Below are positions 54,201 to 64,000 of a stretch of DNA of 64,000 bases, in pieces. Within the stretch, counting starts at the first letter, position 1; each line of letters opens with the position of its first letter. Below the pieces are notes generated by a model. It saw nothing but the letters and a program-made list of their open reading frames with translations, made no database searches and had not been told where the DNA came from. Location of the stretch: the NCBI GenBank assembly GCA_020137815.1, contig CM035350.1, positions 7,687,524-7,751,523 on the forward strand, read 5' to 3'. Position numbers and translations under genes: made by a program. The stretch is from Hormiphora californensis (Eukaryota > Ctenophora > Tentaculata > Cydippida > Pleurobrachiidae).

Positions 54201-57200
54201 ATCATAGAAGAACGCTCGTCACTGCATATGTGTGAGATCTCTCTCATTGATGCCAGGATCTCTAGTCGGTAGAGAGGGAGCCTAGGAGGTATCCTGTGCT
54301 AGTCATGGATCCCGCCGCGCATGATAAGCTAATTGCTGAAAAGTCATGCTTTGTAGACTAGAGATCCAAATATTTTATAGAGCGCTGAATAGTAAAACTG
54401 GCACAAAGGTTGGTGGTCGAGTGGTACAATTCTCGCCTGTCAAGCGGGCGACCCGGGTTCGATCCCCAGGATTGACAAGCATCCAAGACATTTTTTTAAA
54501 TTTTTTAAAAATGTAACCCTTTGTTATTATACAATAATCTAGTTATTTAATCAATTTGTTGAAACTTAATTATTAAAAGAGAAAAATTAGTTTCCTTCCT
54601 AGTCAAATTTTGTAAAAAAAATCAGGATCCTAGTCGGATTGAGATACTTTGACACTGGGCCCAAATTTTGAAAAAGATTGAACAAAAGGGAGCCGTGATA
54701 CAGCTCATTGAAAGTCGCAGGAAGAGCCAAAATCATGCATGAGCATTTTCTCAACTGCAACGTGACCTGGTGCTTCAATTTCATTTTTATGGTGTTCATT
54801 GGAAAGATAAATTCAAGCCAAAGAAAAATAGCACCATGATGGAAAATTAGGATGCTCACATCATAAATGAACGAGAAATGAATGAAGGAATGAAAAATGA
54901 ATTTTCAAATTTTTGACAAAAATTATGGAAAAAGTTACCAAGAAATTGATCCAGAGTGCTCCCATGATTTTTATTCTCGCAACTATCACCGTTTTGACGG
55001 GACAACTCGCTAACCCTTACCAACAATCCGTGGCCCACCTTGCATACTTTACAATGCAACTGCATCTTACCACATCAAAATAATGAGATGTAACGGGGAA
55101 GTTGGGGAGGTTCACCAAGTCTGGTATCTTAGGCAGGGTATAGAGTCCACCCCCACATTCTATCTCTATCAATGGGTTATCGATCGGCTTCTTAGCCCAG
55201 AACTTCAGATGTCGCAGTCCCCAACTTAGTATTTCTATCCTGGTGTTTTTGAGGATAGGTCGAATACCAGGGGGCACCTGATACCCATTTCCACTGGGAT
55301 GACGGGGTGGGTCAAAGGGAATATCCTCAGGTTCAATTGACATCTCCTCCATTATACGTGATAGATAGTCCTTCCCTCTGGCAACTGCCTTTCGCTTTAG
55401 CTCATCCGGATCTATGGGCGGCTTACTCGTCTGAGAGAAACTATTATAGTGAATGTCCTAAACTCTAAAAACTTAGATTTAACAAAAAAAATGTATGGCA
55501 GTAGGTAGACAGCGAATTCATAAACAATTCACACACACTAACTAACCCAGAAGATTTCAAAAGCAGCGAGAACGTCACCAGCATTCTCTCCCAACTTCAT
55601 TATGGGTATCCACTTTAACTTGGGAGGTTCATAGGGCTTGTTGAAGCATTCCTTGGGGAAGCCAGTAGATGTTCCCAGATGAATATCACCCTGTCAAATA
55701 GGGAGGGTTGTTACACAAAGGTAACACGAGGATAACACGGTTACCATGGTTACCATTAAAGCTCAATACCAGAACCTATGGTGAAACACTCACCAGTGGT
55801 CCCCTGTGGAAAACGTTGATTGTTATTTGAGGGAGGGCCGATTTAGCATCTAAAATATCTCCCACGATTGGAATTCCTCGGAAAACCAGAGTTTGATCCC
55901 AACAAGGGGACAACTGTTGCCAAATGGTGATGGTATTCTGGGTCTGGCGGGCAACACACACCGTGCAGTATGTGTCTGAAAGAAGTAGATATCTTTGGGG
56001 TCTGTCGTGAACAGTGAAAATCTTTTTGTGTGAGGGCGGCGTGCAGGGAAGGGTGAATTCCCATTTCCCCACCCTAACTAGATTTCTAGTAAAGAGGATA
56101 TCTTACTTGTATATCCGGACACCTCAGGACTTGTCAGGGCACGTCCTGTGTAAATATGGACCCGGGCTTCGAACATATTCCTCTCAGGGAAGGACATGAT
56201 AACCTGGGGTGGGACCTTGATCTTCTTACCCTTATCCGACATCGTAAACACCACAGGTTCTGAAGGGAGTGAGATGTTTGATAAGGATTGATTGGGGTTT
56301 TATTTCCATGTGTATAACTCATGACACATACCGAAGTTAAGGCCTTCCACAACATCGATTTGTCGTCTGTGTTTCCTTCGCCGCACAATATCTGAGCCAC
56401 CCTCTCCACTGTGGAATTTAGTGGTGAACATCTTGGCGTACTCCCAACCTCCTGTCTCTTTCACTGCGTCCTGTAAAAAGTAATGGGGGTTGTAACACAT
56501 TGTATTTTCTTAGTTCTTGGCTTACTTGAACCTCTCTCACCGCGATAAATCAGGCATGTTCCTATTTGAGCTAGTAGTCCCGAGCCATTAACTGATTCTA
56601 CTCCTAACAAAAACTACTAACCTTTATGGTTGGGATGGCCGCCTCCCTAACTTTAACCCTGCTTCTCAGCCACAATCTCCTCCTACACAAATGATAACTC
56701 TTCCCACTACTACAGTAATCGTTACTGTCGGGATCAGGGGCATACTGGTAACCGTCTACATCTCCTGGAGTTGAGGTGTCAACCGCCCAGTCACTCGTGA
56801 TCTCCCACCCTTCTGGTAGATCAATATCATCACGGGCTGTCGTCTGCTCCATACGCTGTGAAACAATGAAACCGGGTTAGCAATCCTGTCGTCTGTACAA
56901 AGAGCATGTAATGAGTTAGAACTATGCAGCTGCTATCATACCCCATTCATCCAGAATATTTTGGGATCAGACCAATCATCTCCAGTCTCAATGGTCTGCA
57001 CCTCGTATACTTCGTCTCTGTACGACGACAAACCGAAATCTTCACCCACTATAGAACTAGAAATGAAAAGTAAATTATAAAGCTTTGATAGCCGATAAAA
57101 TTGTTGAAGAAATCATATATGATGACCTGTCAATGCTCTGACCACAGTTCTCTGTGCGTTTGAAGAAACAAGAATATGGTCTACAGGCCAATGCTCGTAT

Positions 57201-60200
57201 TGTTTTGTGGGGCGTGCGAATGGCTATCTTGGCAATGCTCTAATACTGGTTATATCCCCGCTTACCTGAAGTCAGGTGCGATGAACCAGTCCCCGACCCA
57301 CTCCCAACCAGAGGGAGGATCAAAGTTGACCTTTGAAAGGTTGAATATCCCGTTAACATCAGAGAAGGTGGGCCGTGAAAGGCCCTTAGTGACCCAGTTA
57401 CCCGCACCTAGCACAACTTGGTTCTCGTACTACATGGGGAGGTGTTAAAGTAAGAGTGGCGCGCCATGTTTTCTCACAAAACTTGGTGGATGAACGGGGA
57501 GTACCACCAGGACCATTGGTACGGTATCGAAAATTTCCAATTCCGTCTCGTTCATTAGTTATGACGTAATATGTTCATTATTTCAACTTTCATAAAATTG
57601 CTCTACAGAAAAATCTGTTCATTGTGGATTGAAATGGATGCTTGCATCGTGTTCAGCGTCAAAAAATAGCCGGGGTACCAAATTTTGGTGTCTCTACCTT
57701 GTCTGTGACGCGAGATATTGACAAATATCAAAAACGACAAAAGTGAGAGAAAGAGAGATTGTTACAAGTGGGTGGCGCGCACAAACAACTAGCACCCAAA
57801 GATAACAAACTCTCTTTCTCCCATTTTTGGTCGTTTTTTATAATTGTCGATATCTCGCGTCACAGACAAGGTAGAGACACCAAAATTTGGTACCCCGGCT
57901 ATTTTTTGACGCTGAACACGATGCAAGCATCCATTTCAATCCACAATGAACAGATTTTTCTGTAGAGCAATTTTATGAAAGTTGAAATAATGAACATATT
58001 ACGTCAGGGTGGTGTAGTGGCTAGTACACTCAACTCTCACGCACTAGGTCCCGGGTTCGATCCTGGTCTAGCGCATGTCGTCTAGTCCACCAAGCTATGA
58101 TTGGTAGGGGCTCTCTTGAGAGACCCGAAAGTGACACGAGTGCATACACTAGAACACAATCTAATTGTTGTTGCAGTGGGGTGGCGCCCGGCTATGCTGC
58201 AGAGAAATCTGTACCGAAAGGACCGTGGCTGAAACGCCATTGAAAGGGATATCAGCACCCCGACATTGGATTTATCCTAGTCGCCTTGCTTTGCTTTTTT
58301 ATTACGTCATAACTAATGAACGAGACAGAATTGGAAATTTTCGATACCGTACCAATGGTCCTGGTGGTACTCCCCGTTCATCCGCCAAGTTTTGTGAGAA
58401 AACACGGCGTGCCACTCTTACTTTAAAGTTACAGTAGGGGCGGTTTCATTACATGATACATATATTCCTGTCTTACTCAACAATGTCTTACCGTTTCAGC
58501 ATATGCCGATAACTTTGCAACGAAGGGCCAAGGTTTCCAAGCTCTAAACTGACTGAGGGAACCAAACCACATAAAGCACTTGACAAGTGATGCACATGAA
58601 TCGGAATCTCCTCCCAGCACCTAGAAAAAAAGTAGTAAGCGATAAGTTTTAGGTAACCATGGCAATATGGCATGTGTCATCATGGTAACATGTTATTAAA
58701 TCTACTATCACCATCGCAACATGTCGTCACATCTATCACCATGACAACTAGCACCCAAAGATAACAAACTCTCTTTCTCCCATTTTTGGTCGTTTTTTAT
58801 AATTGTCGATATCTCGCGTCACAGACAAGGTAGAGACACCAAAATTTGGTACCCCGGCTATTTTTTGACGCTGAACACGATGCAAGCATCCATTTCAATC
58901 CACAATGAACAGATTTTTCTGTAGAGCATGTTAATCTACTATCACCATCGCAACATGTCGTCACATCTATCACCATGACAACACCACACCTGTCACCATG
59001 ACAACATCACATCTGTCACCATGACAACATGTCACATCTGTCACCATGACAACATCACATTTGTCACCATGATAACATCACATCTGTCACCATGACAACA
59101 TCACATCTGTCACCATGACAACATCACATCTGTCACCATAACAACATGTCACATCTGTCACCATGACAACATCACATTTGTCACCATGACAACATCACAT
59201 CTGTCACCATGACAACATCACATCTGTCACCATGACAACACCACACCTGTCACCATGACAACATCACATTTGTCACCATGACAACATCACATCTGTCACC
59301 ATGACAACATCACATCTGTCACCATGACAACATCACACCTGTCACCATGGTAACTAAACATGATACCATAATCACTTACCCTAAGGTTGATATGCCGAAC
59401 TACACCACAGTATTTCCCCTTGCCGGTATTGGACTCCAAAAACCAGTGGATGGGAGCCTTGAAGTATCCAATACGAACACTGTTCATAATCATCCAAATA
59501 ACCACGTCTGGTATATTGGTCTGAGGTTCATCGCACACAATCTTAACTGAGGGGGAGATAGAGAGATAGGAAAAAGGTAAAGGGAGAGAGGGGGTTGTTT
59601 TGACAAAAAAGAAGATTGATTGGGGATTGATAATACCTTTTTCCTGAATGCGTAGCATTTTACCATAGCAGTCCCTATCAGGTGCAACTTCTTTGAATAA
59701 CTTGTTACACATCACTATTATCTCATTCATCCTCATTCGACGTAGCGACCGTAACTTCCTGTTATATTACACACATGTATAAGATCGGGGTGGGCCGAGC
59801 AAGTATAACTGCCGACGGCCCCACAAACCAATTATTGGTGACTTTGGATAAGTTTAGTATGGAATGAAAATAACTCCAGTAAGGAGTGTGTTTAGCTGAA
59901 TGTCATGTGAGGCACACTAAAGTGCGATTTTTAATAAAGCGAACCGCTTGCACGCAAATTAGAGCATTTCATGCGCATCACACGTCGTGCGCTACCAATT
60001 TCAATTCAAACTCGAATTCGCGCGCCCCCGATTCGCTTTCTTAAAAATCGGACTTTACTTATCAAGTTCATTTGAGATGGGTGGTAGTTCAGGAAGTTCC
60101 TCTCCCAGTTTATCAGCTAACTCCTTCAATCCATTCTTCATCCTACTCTTTACTGTCCTGTCTGTCAGTTCCAACTGCATAGCGTCATCCACACTCGCAA

Positions 60201-63200
60201 TAGCTCGGTCCTGCACGAGAGGATATTCAGGGTGGTCCATAAATTATGAGTAAGGGGGACGTGTGAATACATGTATCAAATCAACCTTAGCCCCGGCCCC
60301 AAAATTAAATTGTTGATCATATCCTAATGACTCACGAATGTATCGTATATATCCTCCAGGATGTTTAGGGTCTCCAGGCGGTAGATACAATCCTCTAACT
60401 CGCACACGACCAATGTGGCCGGACACCCTGCATCCCAGTTTAGATAGTAGTACCGGGTACTGTCAAACAGCGGCTGGGTAGGTTGGGTGGTGGAGTTGGT
60501 GGCGTCCACAGAGCTACTACTCATATTACCAAACTCCCCACAAGACACCTGTACGATGTAGGGATTGGTGTATATCGTGCTGTAATACAAATTGATTGGG
60601 ATTGAAGGGTAGAGCTGAGTGGGGAAGAGTCACCAAGAAGCATGGACTCGTGGTAGGGAAACTATATATTCTGTACCTCACAAAATGCAGAAAACACAGA
60701 TTTAATCGCTACTCAAGTTTCATGCAAATTAAAGCAACCGTCAGGTTCTGTACCTCAAACGTAATGGCAGACTCTGCCTGAGAGATTATCGAAGCCTCTA
60801 GGAATCCGCAGGCAATGACAAACTTCGATCGGTTTAGGTATTTTTCACTCTTTGCCTGGGCGTCCGAGGTGCTAGGTTGCACCTTGGCAAAGAGGCCCAC
60901 AGAGTAGCTAGGTTTAGTGAATATCTCCATGAAAAGACGGCCTCGGAACGCCACACCTGCAACATTACTGGAGTTAGAATCTTTCTAATCGACCACCACA
61001 AGAGTGATATATAATTAGTGATTAATTAGTGATTATTTGAGAGGAGATATAAACGTAACAGAAGTGTTTTCTAGCTGAGATCACATGTATATATACCTGG
61101 TACAAATCCATAGTTGAGATACTGAAACTGCTCATTATGTTCCGTTATCTCTCGGGGTGCACCATCAAAGTTGATGAAACACGGCCCGAAGGTGGGATCA
61201 AACCCATAATCGTCCTGGGAGAAGTAAGAAATGGACTGAAGCTTGAGGAAGTACGTTCCCACAACATCGTCCTCTCCATCTATATCTCGGTCCATGATCC
61301 GGAAGATGATTGTATCTGTTACAGTTGGTATCTCGATATTGAAGTTTATATCCTCGAAGTAGACGGGGTTGTATTGAGAGTAAATGAGCTGAGTGAGCCC
61401 TTCCACTCCGCTGTAACTGACCGAGACATATGGGTCAGTTAGTGCCATCCGGACCAGTTTGGGATCCTTGCTGACACCATCCGGGGAGGACACTGGGAAG
61501 AAGTGGGGGTGATTATGTGGGTCTAGTCTAGGTGTGACCTGCCAAACCCTCACAAAGCTCTCTCTCTGTAATGTAATTTTGAAACAATATGACGGTGTGA
61601 GCCACACTATGGGTGATAACTGATACCCCCAGTTGTGTACGGGATACCCCCTTGTTCGTTGACAAAGTAGGTACTCTAACAATCTGGTGTTTTGGCTTAC
61701 TTTGGGCAACGTCTTCAGCAGTGTAAGATCCTGATGCACAGTTTCTGGTATTGGGCATTAACCTCACTGGGTCCTCATTCACATTACTGAAATTAATCAA
61801 TGTAATTGGGAATTTCGGTAGTATGACCGTTGAGGTCTATTCGGGGTCACTACGGGGTCAAATCGGGGTCATTTCAATGAGAATTACCCACTCAGTATAC
61901 AGTTGCATCTAAGTAAAGAACAGAGGTTGGAAACTTAAATACTCACGAGAAGACGTTGAGTAGAAGGGGCTCCACTTGGGGTGGTGCCAAAAGTTTCTGC
62001 CCCGATGCCATGATGCTCATGGACAGGTTAACGAATCCCTTGATGTTCTTGGGGGACTCCGTGGGGTGGGTGAGAATGAGCCATTTCCGGAACATGGTCC
62101 GACAGGTATCGTTGGAAAGGTACCCTGGTTCATCCCATCCAATTGGGTCGCTCTGGTAGGCCGTCATCATAACAAACTGGAGGGCGTGTCTAGATTTTAG
62201 AGAAGATGGGGGTCTGTCTGGCGGCGCCGAACCCGTTCTTATTCTCAGATAGGGTCGGCACCGACAGAAAGTGTTTAATTCCAACCCTTTCAAATACCTA
62301 CAGCCAGATGTGTTTATGGGACGTTCCCAATCTCTGAGTAATCACTCGCTGTGTTCCACCCTTTCTCTACGAGCCCCTTCTCCCCCATTTCTAACTGACC
62401 TGTTACACGTGTACAATCCTTTCTTGAACCTACCTTGAACTGTCCCACAAGAGAAGCATCGCGTACAACCCGTCCCACCTACCTTGAACTGTCCGACAAG
62501 AGAAGCATCGTCCATCCTGAGAGTGTTGAGAACTCTCAAATGGACAACATCCTTGGCAATGTCAAAGGGAGAGCTGTATGTTACAAATGCTATCGCCTCA
62601 TTATACACTGGATCAATACTGTCCTCACATATCTGGGTACTCTTGGTTTCCTTCCCAATAGTGAGCACCACCACCGGGTCACATGGCACGTGGGTGAGCT
62701 GTCGGGCCTCGTGGATGAGAAACCTGATCTGATAGACATCCTTTACCACGGACAGTGATGCTTGGTTTATCGGTTCAGCTCTGAGAGGGGTGGGGGTTGC
62801 TATGATATTGTGCTTCTTAGTTCTATCTGGTGGCAACGATCTGAGCGCACTGTAAAGAACGGGGTCGGTGCCACCAGACAGGGGTTAGTAATTACAGGGC
62901 TCATAATACGGGGGGCAGTGATACATGCTTTCAATCATGGGTGCGTGCTTGTTAAACAGTGCTTGCCCCAGCTACAGCAGCTTGTATGTAATTGGGTCTT
63001 ACTGTCGGGAGGAGTCTACTGCCGACCAGGGGGCCATAGGTTTAGCGTGTAGATACAATATTACCGCCGCCTAAATATACAACAAGAGAACGGGGTACTG
63101 GGTGCCAAATTACTACTAATAATACTACTAGAATGGTATGGGGTCGGTGTGTGCATTCAGTGCATACAAATCGAATTCTTTGTGCTTTTTAGCAATTCAG

Positions 63201-63537
63201 TGTTGGGTTCGCTGCCCGAGTCTGCTACAGAATGTCACATTTTAGACAGACTTGCAGAGAATGGACGCAAACTTTTATAAATTTTAACTCAGTACAAAAG
63301 TCAGTAATTCAGCAATTCAGCAGCAGAAAAAGCGTTCAGCGGATGTTCAGCAGTGAAACTTTATTGGGTAAGACGCATTCAATGAGTAGCGGTTAAATAA
63401 ATAATTCATCTTGCCGCTAGCAGCGATTCAGCAGGTGCTGCAGTGTTCCAGTGTTTCAAACACTCAAATACAGGTGGTTAGACTTACGTCCTGACACTTG
63501 TTTCCGACTCATATGTAGGTTGGGGCTTGTAGTTCAT
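48224..63537 (-). CDS. Ferlin (dysferlin/myoferlin-like multi-C2 membrane-fusion protein)
   Basis: About 31 exons; clear ones are 63537-63488, 62780-62483, 62176-61947, 61786-61701, 61492-61097, 60956-60754, 60548-60336, 60210-60059, 59758-59637, 59546-59380, 58620-58492, 57429-57266, 57056-56942, 56855-56622, 56470-56332, 56259-56107, 55975-55794, 55690-55547, 55430-55071, 52475-52286, ~52165-51985, 51732-51538, 51454-51368, 51076-50809, 50702-50377, 50197-50111, 49786-49582, 49498-49360, 49009-48818, 48727-48480 and 48371-48224. Order: C2B, FerI, C2C (GFDPTFGPCFINFDGAPRE), FerA/FerB (EPQTNIPDVVIWM), DysF (PPSGWEWVGDWF, GWEYAKMF...RRRKHRR), further C2 domains (WDQTLVF; CGLTERYMISGPHKWRD; FNWRF), RPAGYGRSDPNDNP, then a transmembrane helix (KLIIAGILQLVGLVSFSIIY). 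Ferlins drive Ca2+-dependent vesicle fusion and membrane repair. C2A is not in the window. Phase at exons 20-21 and 23-24 is unresolved. Confidence 0.93.
54048..54116 (+). other. tRNA-Glu-like (CTC) module, SINE head
   Basis: GTGGTGTAGTGGTTACACC gives an A-box and D-arm, and GGGTTCGAATCC a canonical B-box with a pairable T-stem. The anticodon arm and acceptor stem pair poorly, so it is more likely a degenerate tRNA-derived SINE head than a working tRNA. Confidence 0.5.
54409..54477 (+). tRNA. tRNA-Asp(GTC)-like sequence within a transposon
   Basis: The anticodon arm is perfect (CTCGC-CTGTCAA-GCGGG, anticodon GTC). The T-arm has GGGTTCGATCCCC with one mismatch, the D-arm has GAGTGGTA, and the acceptor stem GTTGGTG/GATTGAC pairs with several G-U pairs. 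The body resembles tRNA-Gly(GCC) with a changed anticodon. Its position inside a mobile element makes activity doubtful. Confidence 0.45.
57449..58422. mobile_element. Fold-back element bounded by TTAA
   Basis: TTAA at 57445-57448 and 58423-58426 flanks inverted termini AGTAAGAGTGGC. Long imperfect inverted arms run inwards, with a second inverted pair further in (about 57571-57752 and 57790-58006). TTAA duplication is typical of piggyBac and Kolobok elements; no transposase. It lies in the intron between ferlin exons 11 and 12. A SINE is inserted at 58007-58299. Confidence 0.8.
58007..58299 (+). mobile_element. tRNA-derived SINE with 10-bp target duplication
   Basis: Begins GGGTGGTGTAGTGGCTAGTA (A-box) with GGGTTCGATCC (B-box) about 40 bases later; the anticodon-like triplet is CTC. 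Ends in a CTTTG/T-rich tail. TATTACGTCA on both sides (57997-58006, 58300-58309) is the duplication. Confidence 0.82.
58690..59355. repeat. 22-bp minisatellite
   Basis: About 20 copies of an ACATCACATCTGTCACCATG unit in a ferlin intron (exons 10-11), interrupted by a TE fragment at 58746-58928. Confidence 0.9.
58746..58928. mobile_element. 183-bp copy of the inner arm of the TTAA element
   Basis: Matches 57786-57968 (CTAGCACCCAAAG to TTTTTCTGTAGAGCA) essentially base for base. It sits between two copies of a ~50-bp minisatellite segment (CTACTATCACCATCGCAACA...) as if that segment had been duplicated at insertion. Confidence 0.85.
59761..60058. other. Ferlin intron with a GC-rich stretch, no other feature
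   Basis: Intron between exons 8 and 9. Words such as CGCATCACACGTCGTGCG and GAATTCGCGCGC occur; no repeat family or gene could be assigned. Confidence 0.4.
62213..62266. repeat. Short imperfect hairpin repeat (GGCGGCGCC family)
   Basis: CTGTCTGGCGGCGCCGAACCC pairs imperfectly with GGGTCGGCACCGACAG across a 17-base loop. Related words occur at about 2258, 2572 (inverted), 51830, 52190 and 62855. Confidence 0.55.
62428..62510. repeat. Duplicated 5' splice site of the ferlin C2B exon
   Basis: Two copies of a 34-bp segment 49 bp apart (62428-62461 and 62477-62510). On the - strand each reads exon end ...GACAGTTCAAG then gtaggt. The copy at 62477-62510 is the in-phase one; the other is a decoy donor. 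Confidence 0.88.
62787..63487. other. First ferlin intron
   Basis: No gene supported. Contains repeated CAGCAATTCAG-like words at 63190-63440 and a GGTCGGTGCCACCAGACAGG word (62856) that mirrors the hairpin repeat at 62213. Confidence 0.45.
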
Positions 63538-63539
63538 TT

Positions 63540-64000
63540 CCAAAACTATTGACGCCTAATATATAAAATTGGTTGTTTTTTTTGATAAAATAATGTTTCG
63601 GATACGATTAAATTCAATGTTGTCGGAAGGATTTTAGCTGATTTTTTTAACGGAGAATTTAGTGTGCTTCTATACGGTTTCAAGATTTCAGGGACGCTTC
63701 CGGTTAGTATTAAATGCAGTGGTAATGATGGTGGTGACCAAGAATAGCTGCAAAGTACAGTCGAACCAAACCAAACCAAGAATACGCTGGCGATTATAAT
63801 GACTGTGTCTGTCACTTACAATCGAGGTTTTGGAATGACTTGAAATAAATCAGTAGGACTTTCATATGTAAATTGAACCTCAGCAGAACCCTGTAGTGCA
63901 GATACAGATAATGAACGTGCCAATTGACACAAGTAGTTTAGAGTTTCATGAAATTGGAAGATAATCGATTTGTATGCAGTAAAAGATAATTGGTGCTTGT
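63540..64000. other. Upstream flank of the ferlin start region
   Basis: AT-rich. An acceptor CGTCAATAG lies 8 bases before ATG 63537 (- strand), so more ferlin exons, including a C2A domain, could lie further upstream outside the window. None is visible here. Confidence 0.45.

Larger units (their letters stand above)
53799..54659. mobile_element. 861-bp inserted element carrying two tRNA-like modules
   Basis: Terminal inverted repeats CCCAGTGTCAAAGT / CTTTGACACTGGG, flanked by CCCAAATT on both sides (53791-53798, 54660-54667), an 8-bp duplication. It interrupts the right arm of the fold-back element. Further inverted words near the ends (CAGGGATCC and CAGGATCC; TAGTCAATTTT and TAGTCAAATTTT). 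No protein. Confidence 0.88.
52611..55042. mobile_element. Fold-back element with ~770-bp inverted arms, in a ferlin intron
   Basis: Starts CAAGGTGGGCCACGGATTGT and ends with its reverse complement. Left arm about 52611-53365, short loop, right arm about 53425-55042, the latter interrupted by 53799-54659. The same peptides are read from both arms on opposite strands, confirming mirror identity over hundreds of bases; they show no known protein. No clear target duplication was found. It occupies nearly all of the intron between ferlin exons 19 and 20. Confidence 0.9.

Noticed and set aside
58690-59355. CRISPR-like or satellite array
   Set aside because: Simple 22-bp head-to-tail minisatellite without spacers, inside an intron.

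Overview
This is a eukaryotic, almost certainly metazoan, window. It carries multi-exon genes with GT-AG introns for a ferlin, an ADAR-type RNA editase, a STARD7-like lipid-transfer protein, a C9orf78/TLS1 homologue, a DDX43-type helicase and an M14B carboxypeptidase. Genes are compact, introns are mostly 50-700 bp, and simple repeats and transposons are abundant. The mix fits an early-branching animal such as a sponge, but the sequence alone does not fix the phylum.

Layout. From 0 to 4.4 kb on the + strand lie a coiled-coil CSPP1-like gene (5' end outside the window) and an intronless acidic protein. From 5.0 to 26.9 kb on the - strand is a block dominated by RNA biology: a DDX43-like DEAD-box helicase with two KH domains; five intronless KH genes in a row (6, 2, 2, 4 and 3 KH domains); a STARD7-like START gene; an intronless ADAR; and C9orf78. 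A multi-exon gene of unknown function with a PDPTEPK repeat lies at 27.7-29.7 kb. At 30.1-31.7 kb the sequence is a run of homopolymer blocks that looks like a consensus artefact. From 34.9 to 39.0 kb (-) is a secreted metallocarboxypeptidase. From 39.7 to 44.5 kb is a non-LTR retrotransposon split by three insertions with exact target-site duplications, so that its reading frame closes when they are removed mentally. From 44.8 to 47.6 kb (+) is an AidB/ACDH-11-like acyl-CoA dehydrogenase with a probable mitochondrial presequence. From 48.2 to 63.5 kb (-) is a ferlin of about 31 recognised exons, whose introns hold fold-back elements carrying tRNA-like modules.

Two themes stand out. First, short tandem duplications repeatedly straddle exon-intron junctions. 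In the helicase gene about 20 copies of a 42-46 bp unit each carry a polypyrimidine tract, an AG and the first ~20 bases of the downstream exon. In a KH gene an array repeats the acceptor and, in two extra copies, the start codon. The carboxypeptidase and ferlin genes each have one duplicated donor (43 and 49 bp units). Second, at least ten genes, on both strands, have a good 3' splice acceptor 2-13 bases before the ATG, and some same-strand neighbours are only 139-350 bp apart. This would fit spliced-leader trans-splicing with polycistronic transcription, or else 5'UTR introns that end just before the start codon.

Several conserved genes (helicase, START protein, ADAR) carry one to three small frameshifts, mostly at homopolymers or GA repeats. 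Together with the 30-31 kb block this points to residual indel errors in the assembly rather than to several independent pseudogenes. Exon limits were read by eye from splice signals, reading phase and family knowledge; no alignment was run.
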